DNA of 64,000 nt, taken from positions 519,556 to 583,555 of the forward strand of contig SSNU01000157.1 in NCBI GenBank assembly GCA_012064415.1, in the 5' to 3' direction. The notes beneath the pieces are model-generated. The model made no database searches. It was not told where the DNA came from and saw nothing but the letters and a program-made list of their open reading frames with translations. The position numbers were made by a program, and so were the translations under genes. Below are positions 36,850 to 47,400 of the stretch, in pieces (positions within the stretch are counted from its first letter, which is position 1; each line of letters begins with the position of its first letter). The DNA comes from Gyrodactylus bullatarudis. Taxonomy: Eukaryota > Platyhelminthes > Monogenea > Gyrodactylidea > Gyrodactylidae.

Positions 36850-38166
36850 ATGATCCATGAAGATTTTATCTTGAATAATGTTACATCGATAAAAATAAGG
36901 GTTAAGAATTCGATCGTTGGTAAAAACCTAAAACTGAAAATTGATAGCCTATTTCCAAATTCTATTGAAGGTATCTTGGAATCTACAAAATGTGATTTTG
37001 ATGGAAATTTCGCAGTCTTTAGTGGTATTAAAGTCTTCGAATATCAGCGGGAATTAAACTTTGAAAAGTTTTCCCTGCAAATAACTCAAGGAAATTCAAT
37101 ATTTTACAAAATACTCTTTCTATCCTGTGATCTCAAGAGCATCGAAAAGATTTATTTAATTGAGAACTCTATTATTTTCTTTTCAAGCAATGTATCTTTT
37201 ACTTTGGATAAATTTGATAATCATTCTCCTACATTTCCTGATCAAGTAAAAAGCGTATCTTACAAGCTTAGCGATGTTCTTAAATTCATCAAATTACTAC
37301 CGATAAGTTATCCTCCTCATCGAGTTGAAGATGACAAGAATATTTTAATACAACTCATTCACAGGAATCGTCAAAAGCTCGAGGTAATTAAGAAAAAACG
37401 AAAGGAACTAGACCTTGAAATCGATGAACATTACAGAAAACTCAGTGTAATTCTCCAACAAAATGAGATTAGTTGTAACAGATCTGTTCAGTTGAAAAAG
37501 GAAGAAGTTTTATTAGCCGAAAAAATTAGAAAGCTCAAGCGAGACATGTTAAAAGATGCCAAACATTTATTTCCTATCAAACGGGTTTGTATCAGCCAAG
37601 GTCTATCCAGGACTAATTTCCCTGTTCATACAATTAATGGATTCGCATTAACGCCTTCAACATCGCCAGGTTTATTGATTACCGAATCAACAGAGACAAT
37701 TAAAGATGAAAAAATTGACAATTTCATCGAAAACAAATTCAATAGTCTTTTCATATTTTCTTTTTATTCAAATTCAAGATCTCTAGAGCAATTTAATGAT
37801 GAAATGGTGCAGCAAAACTTGAAGATTAATCCAAAGAATGTCTCTTACAGTTATGAATTCGTTGTGAAAATTTTGAATATTTTATCGATTTTGTTTAATG
37901 TACCCCTTCGATTCTCTTGCAACTCGACAGCTTACATATCGAGTAGGCTTACTCCAATCGTTATGGAAAATTCAAAGAATTTCTCTCTTTCATACCAAAA
38001 GAACAATACAATTGCAGATTACAGCTATGCTGTCTATTTAATAAATATGAATACTCTTGGACTGAGAGGATATTTCCAAATGAGAACAGAGAGTCATTTA
38101 TCAACCCTAGAAAATATTATTGATTTAATCAACAGCTATTTGACGAAAGTAATAATAGATCGTTAA
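36850..38166 (+). CDS. UVRAG: UVRAG (UV radiation resistance-associated) homologue, autophagy/endosome
   Basis: A single uninterrupted reading frame of 438 codons from ATG at 36850. The N-terminal third is beta-rich and fits the UVRAG C2-like region (about 1-130). A coiled coil follows (about residues 165-240: RNRQKLEVIKKKRKELDLEI, VQLKKEEVLLAEKIRKLKRD). The C-terminal part has the BARA-like signature: a hydrophobic helix block (VKILNILSILFNVPLRF) and ADYSYAVYLINMNTLGLRG, matching YDYGVYLLNKNIAQLR of UVRAG. Known role: subunit of the VPS34-Beclin 1 PI3-kinase complex II in autophagosome maturation and endosomal trafficking. The long Ser-rich tail of vertebrate UVRAG is absent. ATG14 is the main alternative, but it has an N-terminal Cys-rich region not seen here. 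An AATAAA lies at 38230-38235. Confidence 0.8.
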   Translation: MIHEDFILNNVTSIKIRVKNSIVGKNLKLKIDSLFPNSIEGILESTKCDFDGNFAVFSGIKVFEYQRELNFEKFSLQITQGNSIFYKILFLSCDLKSIEKIYLIENSIIFFSSNVSFTLDKFDNHSPTFPDQVKSVSYKLSDVLKFIKLLPISYPPHRVEDDKNILIQLIHRNRQKLEVIKKKRKELDLEIDEHYRKLSVILQQNEISCNRSVQLKKEEVLLAEKIRKLKRDMLKDAKHLFPIKRVCISQGLSRTNFPVHTINGFALTPSTSPGLLITESTETIKDEKIDNFIENKFNSLFIFSFYSNSRSLEQFNDEMVQQNLKINPKNVSYSYEFVVKILNILSILFNVPLRFSCNSTAYISSRLTPIVMENSKNFSLSYQKNNTIADYSYAVYLINMNTLGLRGYFQMRTESHLSTLENIIDLINSYLTKVIIDR

Positions 38167-38454
38167 TAAATTATTTTTACTTACAATTTTACAAAAGAGA
38201 TTTTTAAATGTCCCAAGTTGGGAATCCCAAATAAATTTTATGATGAATTACTGGTAAAAAATATTTATAATTATAAATTTTAGATTACAAGTTGAAATAA
38301 CAGTTTTTACTAAAAATCCTAAATTTTTTTATTTTTAAATATGAATAATTTACTCCTTTAATTAACAAACAAACTGAACAAGTTGTCACGTTTGTTTAAA
38401 TAGTTCGGGCAAGTATGAAATTAATTTAATTTTGCAAGAAAACCTGATTTTTTT

Positions 38455-41400
38455 ATGAAAAACTCTAGCCAATCTCTTTCAGATGAGAGACTAATCACAA
38501 GTGATATACCTAAAGAAAAAGTTTTCTTGTGGCTCGATGAGAACCCTGAGTTAGCTGAAGAATATTTTTTTCGACTAAAAATTAATCATGGATACAAATC
38601 TAAATCGTTCATTGCTACCAAACGTCTTTCACAAATTTCAAATGCTCAGCTCGAGCAGAATGAAAATGAGATTAAACAATCAATGTCAAGCTCTTCGTTA
38701 TTTTCTCGTCTTCCAAATACTCTGTTTGGAAGAATGAATTCTTTCGACCTTGAGTCACACAACACGAAGCCGATTGTCAATATAGGACTAGATGGAAATC
38801 GTTCTTTTAATATCGAGTCATCTCCCAAGGTTAGAAAGAAATCATTCATATCTCAAAAATTATCTTCAACTATTAAACTTAACGAGCGTGAATTAATTAA
38901 TGAACTAACTCTTGATATTTGCAATGATCTAGACATTTCATCATTGTGCTATAAAATTCTCCAGAATGTCTGCATACTACTCGATGCTGACAAGGCATCT
39001 CTGTTTCTTGTGGAAACTGATGAACAGTCAGGCAAAAAGTATTTATTCAGTAAATTATTCGATGTTTCCAAAGAATCTGGAACATCAGAGGCACATCTTA
39101 AGCGACACGGTGGTAAAGTAGTCCTTATACCATTTGGCAAAGGAATCGCTGGTCACGTGGCCATGACCGGGGAATTTGTCAACCTCAACAATGCTTATGA
39201 AGTTAGTTGCTATGAAATCTTACTTTAGGATCCAAGATTTACCCCTGATGTTGATGAAATCACCGGATATAGAACCCATTCAATATTGTCGATGCCGATT
39301 AAATCAACTGAAAGTGGCCAAGTTGTCGGCATTGCTCAGGTTGTTAATAAAAAATCTTGTCGAAAGATTTCCAACAGTTCTCTCAACATGGACGAGGAAA
39401 AGAAGTTGGTGAGAATCTTGTTATTTGTTTATTCTGGATATTTATGGTTAATTCTCTCCTGAACTATCCTAAACTTGACCTTATTCTGATGCATTGATAC
39501 GGTAGTGTTCCTTTCAATAGTTGATAGAAATGTACCAAAACTCTCAGATATTTCTATAAAAATTATCTACAGACATGTGCGGATGAGAAATGTTAATTGG
39601 CATAATTGAAATATTTATGATTTGAGGCAGTCAAAATATCACATTTTATAAATATTGTATTTTCCTGCCTTTTTTGTATACCTCATTCTCAGAATGAATA
39701 AAATTTCTAAAATAAATAGAATATCACATTTATTTGTAAAACTAACTAAAAGTACATCTGTATAATAAGTTATTATTAATAACTGGTTAATATCCTAGGA
39801 AAAGAAAGAATCAATTTTATTTGTTGGGAAAAAACCTATTTTTGCCAAGAATAATCGTGACATTTTCCTTCCTTTTTTAGATAAAAATCGTTTTGATTAA
39901 ACAGACTGTTTATAAATAAAAGTAGACCAATAAGAATACCCTAGATTGAAGGTTCATCAGGTGACAATCATGCCTGGCCCCAAATAAATCTACTTCAATT
40001 TTAAAATCCTTTCTCAAGAACATATTCGGCCTCTTATCTTACCTTTAAACTACGTGACATAGTTTTTTTCCTATTGACAATATTGTTAACTTCGTATAAT
40101 TTCAGAATATAGATGCCATTTCCCCAGTTACCTATTATCCGTTTGATGAAAAAGACGTTGAAATACTCGGCTCGTACGTTGCCTTTTGTTCCATCGGTCT
40201 TCATAATGCACAAATCTATCAACTGAGTCAGATGGAGACACGTCGGAGTCAAATACTACTGGAATTGGCAAGACTTTTATTCGTAGACCAGTCCAATGTT
40301 GTCTCAGTTATTGACACCGTCTTGTCACATGCCCTCAAGTTGATGGACTGTAGAATTTGTCAGTTACTTTTGGTCAATGAAAACCACAACACAATTCTAG
40401 ATAATACTCTCGACTTTATTGAAGATTTCGAACTAGATGTGAGTTATCTTTAAATAGATTACTCAAAAGATTATTTAATTATGATTATCTGGTCTAAATT
40501 GGTAGAGATATTTACAGATCTGGTTGGTTTTCAAACCTTTGAAAATGGATAAAATTATCTGGAAGCGCAATCTCAACGGTAATATTGTGTGTAGGAGAAA
40601 TCAGTTCTGAGATTATATCTAGATAATTGAGTAGGCAATAGGTTGCTGCAAAGGGAAACTGAGGCGGCGATTCCACGAAGCCATAAAAGATGTATAATCG
40701 ATGACATCAAGAAGGTTTTATAAGAGTGAGATCCAAGGCAGGATCATCTCAGGTAGATAAATTGAATCTTTCTTACTGGTTTTTTGAGTGAGGGATGATG
40801 ACTTCTTTCAGCTGAGTGAGTCAGATCTTAGATTTTTTGAGAAGAAAGCTTTTTAAATTCATTGCTTGATTGTAAGATGGTTCAATGGGAAATTTGTTAG
40901 ATAGAGAGCCATGATTTTGTTTTTGTGTGATTAATAGATAATCCAATCCTACATTTTTAAATAGACCAGATAAATCATTCAAAAATTCTTCATTTTCTGC
41001 ATCTATTGGGAATTATTTTTGATTTATCTAACTCTTGAAAAAAACTCCAAAGAACAAAAATTTTTGCATGAGTAAAAAGGGTTGATGCCAGTTATAAGAA
41101 TATAGCGCTTTTATTTCGTGGCATACTCATCAGCTTTTACATGCCAGATTTATATAAAGAAAATTGTGTACAAAATATTGGTTTTAGCTCTCATTGGTTG
41201 TTCTCTGGTGCGTGTGTATAATAATAACATAGACTCTTTATATAAATCTGGCATGTGAAAGCTGATGAGTATGCCACGAAATAAAAGCGCTATATTCTTA
41301 TAACTGGCATCAACCCTTTTTACTCATGGAATTATCTGTAGCTCAACTAAAAACAGAGATCAAAGAGTTTCTCTTGAAAAATTCTTGAATTGTTTCTTTA

Positions 41401-44400
41401 CTAGCTTAAACACATTGAGTCTCATCTTTGAAGCAAGATTTTTGACTTTTCCGCATCGAATTAGTGATAATAAAAGACTAAAGACTTATCCATAGTCACT
41501 AGAGTAATTCAAAATTTTATTTTCCCCAAACAATGTTGTATGCCTTAATCAAAAATTGATTTTTTAACCATGAAAAACACATTTTCTGATAAACAAAAAT
41601 CCCATTTTCTTTCAAATCATTAAAATTTTCCAAATTTCCTAGGCATTGAGTAAAAATTGAGTCTTTTTTCACAAGTCCTACTTTTATTCTAAACGTTGCA
41701 AAGATTATTCAAAAATCTTAATCTTATCTTTTCTCGTAGTAAAATTCATTGAAAAAATCTTGGCGCGTGTTCAAAAATTGTCATTTTTAATCGAGATCTC
41801 GCATACCAGAACGAACTCAAAAACGTATAGTTTTATAGGAAAAAATGCTTAGTTTTTGATCATCTTCAAAATGAGATAGTCACCAAAATAAATTCAACAG
41901 ATTCTCATGCCTGAAAGCAGTGAGAAGAAAAATTGTGAAACATCCTTTTTCACAAATAAAATTCACTTTAATGGGTCACGAAAATTAAAAAAAATGAACT
42001 CGATTTCAAACATTTTCTTTCTTCATCTTTGTCATCATCAGACATGGATTTTCGCAGACAAAGCTCTACTTTTCTGGCAAGATTTCGCAAAACTTTAATC
42101 ACGAGTTATTAAAGACTACAACAGCTCATGAAAAATAAATTCGACTTATTGATAAAAGTTAATTTTGTTTCAACTTATTGATAAAAATGAAAATTCATCA
42201 AAGGTCTTGAACTTGAAAAAATATGTCTTGATCGATGATACAAAAAAGTCTCACTTGATCGGTTTTTTTTCACTTGGCCTGTGGCATACCTTTTTTAAAA
42301 GCACGAAATAAATTCATCCAACTAATTTTTCATCACATAGTCTTTTCATAAAATGTTGCTATGAGAAGACGGATGATGGCTCTGTCTGAGTCATCACGAT
42401 TCTCAAAAACCCTACTACCAAAGCTAAGCTGAACATCAACAATTGAGGGGTCATCGAATTTTGATAATTTTTTAATTTGACAATATAAATCCAATCTAAA
42501 AGCGGTGGTCAAGTTTAAGAATTAAGAATAAATGCAAGCTGAAAAAACACCAAAACTCTCCATTAAATAGCAACAGTGGAGAGAAAAGTGAAAAAGCTCA
42601 CATAGGCCAAGGTAGTTGAAGATTATAGGAATAGTTTTTCTGAACACATAGATTGGGTTTGTATTGATTGATAAAGAATTTCTCCTTTACCCATACATCT
42701 ATGCTATCATCCCCAGGGTTTTTTATAAAACGGAAAAATTTGAAATTGAAGCTGCGTGGTCTTCCTGCTTAAGATGTCTAGTAACCGCGGTATCCTTTTG
42801 TAGATGATCATTGGATCTCGTAGACAATTTCCTAATATTAAATAAATATTCACGTATACTTACATATACGTCCGAATGACCCATGGAGATATTCATCATT
42901 GGTTAATTTATAAAAAGAATTTTATAAGAGAAATATATATTTCGTCAGGTCTTATTAATCTCTAATCCTGGTTTGATTAAATAATATTTACAAAGTTTTT
43001 TAATGAATAAATAGTTAATGAAAAATAGTAAAACCCATTTACAAAACTTCCAATTTATGAAAAACCAAAAAACTTCTCCATTCTTGATTTGTTTAAGTAT
43101 AGAGAAGAAAAATTAAAAATCAATTGGGCCAAGGTAACTGCAAGTCATGAAGATGGTTCTTTTGGATACATAGGTTAGGGTCCTCTCCCATTATGAAGAA
43201 CTTTTCTCTTATTTTAAGTTCTGTTAGATTGTCGTTTGGGCATTTAAATAAAATTTTGAAATTTTCTTCATTTGCCTCACAACCACATCTATCCAAATGT
43301 TTTTTGATTGAAGAACTATTCTTATTGAGATGCTCGTGTATTCTAATCGCAAGTCTTCTTTTGGTCCGTCCAATGTATTTAGCACCACAGGTAGCTTCGA
43401 AGCAGTAAATGAGATTTGATTGTTCTTTTGGTTCTAGCCTATCTTTAAGTTGAAATTTGATCAAACTTGTTGTTTTGAATACAACCTTCAATTGTATGCC
43501 ATTATAATTTTCATTTACAAGTGTGTTCAGCTTTCTTCTTAAGTCATGGCTATGTCCATCTCCCTTGAATGTTAGTCTGACATGAATTTGGATATTCGAT
43601 TCACTCTGTTCATTTTGAGTCTCTTGTTGGTTAGCTTCTTCTTCTAAAGCCTTCTCAATGTATTTTCGAACGAAGTTATCTGGATATCCATTTTCCTTCA
43701 GTCTTTCTTTTATTCGGTTTATCTCGTTTAGTACCTCTTCCTCACTGACGATTCTCTTGGTTCTCTTGATTAGACCGATGATTAAACCTGATTTGTAACT
43801 TTTCGGACAAAAGCTTTCGAAATGTAGATACTTTTCCGTATCTGAATTCTTTTTGTATATATTTCTCCGGAGAGTATTAATCAAACCAGGATTAGAGATT
43901 GATAAGACCTGACGAAATATATATTTCTCTTATAAAATTCTTTTTATAAATTAACCAATGATGAATTTCCTAATAGTTCTTCCTATGTACAAAGCTCCAC
44001 AATCACACTGGAATTGATAAACTAATAGAGTCTTCTCTTCAGGGTTGAGTAAATCCTTATGAATCAAACTGAACAATCTCTGTGTTTTAAATACAATTTT
44101 CAACTGTATATTATTATAATTTTGATCGATGAGATTATTGAGTTATCTTCTTATATCATTACTGAAACCATCTCCTTTGAAGTTAAGCCTCATGAATATA
44201 GTAATTTTATCCACCTCTTCTATTTCGACAACCTCATCACTAACCATAGGTTGATTGATGAATTTGTCCACAAATTTGGCCAGATAACCATTTTCCATCA
44301 AACAATTTTTTTTATTTTGCTTTTTAATTATAATTATTAATAATTTTTTGTTATAAATTATTTTAACAGAAAGAAAAAATTCAAAAAATCTTTGATGAAG

Positions 44401-47400
44401 TCTATGAAATGTCAGTGGAGGATTCGGTTTCATCAAAAAATTATACCATCGACCAGTGAGTTTTCATCAACCTTTGTTTGAGAGATGAGATTAATAATTA
44501 TAATTAAATACGGCATTTAAAAGCTGATCATAAAATAAAGTGCTATTATTTTCACATGACTGACATTGCCTTTTTTATTACAATTTCAGAATAGACAAGC
44601 TTTGTCATCCAGTCAACTTTAATCTCTGCTTTCAAGTCCTCAAAACTGGCCAGGTAAGGGAATCATTTTTTTAAAACAATTCCATTTCATTAGTTTTTCA
44701 TTAACCAATCATTCTAATTAGAACAGTTTGTGAAAAAGTTCAATGTTGGCATTTGATTATTTTAGCAATAGAATGTCCCACCTGTGTGTTGCTTGAGAAA
44801 CCTGAAGAATTTTTAATACCGGCTGTAGCAAAACCAATGCCTTTTAGGATTTCCTTGGTACTCACCTAGGCTAACATATATCTTTGAAAGTTCTTCCAGG
44901 GCATCAATGGAATTTATAATTTTTTCATCAAAAATTCGAGAATGGAAAAGATTATTTTGAAATTATAGAATAAACTTTTATGATTACGGAATTATGATTT
45001 TATGACAACAAATAGGATTCAGAATTCGGATTTCACTATTAATATAGTAATATCATTCGATTCTGAATTAAGATGAAAGCTAAGAGAGAAAAAACGAATA
45101 GTATAGTGATAGACGTTAGATATTAGTGGCTCTTTTCATACTCTATCCCGGTCAACAAATGATGATACGCCTGTAACATGAAATCTGTTTAATCTAAAAT
45201 AATACCAAGGTTTTGGCTTTAGAAAAAATTAGGTTTTATTCCAATTTATTTTACTTTTACTAATGTTTATTGAAGTCTTCTTTTCTTTCTTTTGGTCACT
45301 AATCCTTTTTCTCACTAATCACAGGTCTGGGGTGTCATTTGATAAGTTTTTCTTTAGTTTCAATCTTATTGCCAATTTTGAAATTGTTGCTGGAGTAGAA
45401 TTTTCTCAACTTTAAGTTTTGGGAAATTCCTGTAATTTTTTTTTTGTTAGAAATATAATCTGTATTTAAAAAGAGTAATTAATATGTACAGGGGAAAATT
45501 TAAAAAATAAATATGGTAATCTAGTTCTCTTGAAAAATAAAAACATAACTGGATGATTGATAGTTAAAAAATCGCATATGTGACAATTGAATCAATTTGT
45601 AGATTGTAACTGGCATGTAAATCTCAGAAATTTTTACAATAATCATTCTGGAATTTTAGTGAAGATCGGGATATAATAGAGTAATTGAATAGTCTATTTT
45701 AGAGCGAATATGACTCATGATGGTCTTTATAGAGTGAAGATTATCACAGTTCATAATGTCATATTTATCTTTAATCATGTTAAAAGATGAGAGTAGGAAA
45801 TGTTCATCATAAACTACTCTTCTTAAGGAATAAACATGCTCGATCATAGAAGAGGATTCAATAAAATTTTTTACTATAAATGCCAACCTTCTAACCCATA
45901 GAGGGTTCAGACCTGAAACCAAAATGCGAGCATTATAGGAATCAAGATCAGGGTAATTATTTCAATAAATTTACAGAAATCGATAATTTTAACTAGAAAG
46001 GCATATATTTTTGATAATTATAATTGATCATTTGTTCACATATAAGATGAATCAAGTCTTTGGAATCTTATAAACCATTTTGTACCTCTTAAAAACAATT
46101 AATATCTCAACAAACTCTGTAGTACCTATATCTGATAAGTGATTATTAATCAGTGATTTTGGCCTCAAAAATAGTACCAAAAAGGATGGAAAATAGTATC
46201 TCAGAAAATGAAAATTAAGTAGAGAAAAGTACTTTCAAGAAAATTTAAGGGATTTTGAGTTAAAAAATAGTCCTCTACCGCGAATTTTTACAGAATTTTT
46301 AGTCAATCTTGTGTCAACAAAATTTCTGATTTTTGTTCAAATCTTTTTCCATGATAGAAAATGACCCTTCAACTGTTCTTGTGCATATTTTACAAAATAC
46401 ATACATTGTATATCCTTTTAGTCGAAATTTGAAATTCATGAAGAAATATTATCCAACAAAAAGCTAAAATCTAGATACTATTTTCTTCCATGATGAAAGC
46501 TCGATATCAGGAATATGGCTATCAATTCATCGAAAATTGTGGTTGGTAGCTAGTTGAGGAAAACTATATTACTGCTATTGGTTTCTGAACTCATGAGGAA
46601 GGTAGGAGAAGACAGACGTATATTTTAGTGATAAACGTTATATTTCGCCGGGTCTCATCAGACTCTACCCCGGTTACGATATAAATACTATTACAATGTA
46701 TAAATTCGTGCCCTTCCATTGGTCAATATCGGTTGATTGATTGCTCCGAAGGAATGAGGGTGAGAGGTTGTTTTACTGCAAATTAATTTTTCTTTCAATC
46801 TGATAATTGTTTCTGCTTTTTGATGAAAGTTGTAATTTGCAGTTGTCCGCTATGTCTGTCCCGTTTTCTCCTCGTTGTTGGGCGTGTCTTTCCATTTCTG
46901 ACCTCGCTAATTACAGGTTGGCTTTTAATCTGATTATAATTATAATTATCAACTGTTGTTGACTTCTCGTTGGTTTCACATTTTTCCAATTCTGTAATTG
47001 TAACTGGGCCACTGCAGTGGAAAACTATATTCTGAGATTAAATTTGAAAAATAGTACAATAAAGTATCTGGGCAACAATTTAGTTCAGAAATAGTACCAG
47101 CTATCTGTTAAATAGCACTAGATAAGCAGATTTTTTCTTCAGATGATATCATTCCAGTTTTCAAAAGAAATCAAGCAACAAGACAGTAAACCCTGTACTT
47201 GATTGCTTGGAATGACTGTTTTCTAGATATTTAACTACTTTTTAGCTCAATAATAATAGAAAAATATCCAAAACATTAATCTACTCAATAAAATAACACC
47301 ATGAAATACGATACTTGAGTCATAAGTTTTTTAGTAATTACTGTAGCTCATTTACACATTTTCTTTGAAAATACCTGTAAAATTTCTGTAGTTTGAAATC

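Larger units (their letters stand above)
42838..43963 (-). mobile_element. Inner Penelope-like element with inverted termini
   Basis: An 1126-bp insertion. Its arms 42894-42980 and 43877-43963 are 87-bp inverted repeats; 42838-42893 is a short extra tail on one side. Between the arms lies the GIY-YIG ORF. Inverted terminal repeats with a one-sided tail and a variable target duplication are known for Penelope-like elements. The reverse transcriptase part is missing, so this is a 5'-truncated copy, but sharp ends and an intact ORF make it the youngest PLE here. Confidence 0.75.
42512..44305 (-). mobile_element. Penelope-like element interrupted by a second PLE
   Basis: The minus strand holds PLE pieces colinear with the copies at 10.2 and 15 kb: [17 protein letters not shown] and [14 protein letters not shown] at 44143-44300, the IVFKTQRLF region at about 44080, then, after an interruption at 42838-43963, the endonuclease end and 3' tail (CATAGGCCAAGGTAG near 42600; AAGCTGAAAAAACACC near 42540). 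The break point carries AATTTCCTAATA on both sides (42826-42837 and 43964-43975), a 12-bp target duplication. The frame has stops and shifts. Confidence 0.75.
40439..44369. other. PDE11 intron 3 with transposon insertions
   Basis: Apart from the inverted repeat at 41067-41328 and the nested Penelope-like elements at 42512-44305, I see no gene. An ORF of 63 codons at 41907-42098 shows no motif. Confidence 0.5.

Noticed and set aside
39176..39412. 78-codon frame across the 27-bp intron region
   Set aside because: It is a shadow of the PDE11 exons in another frame; the conserved GAF sequence lies in the other frame.
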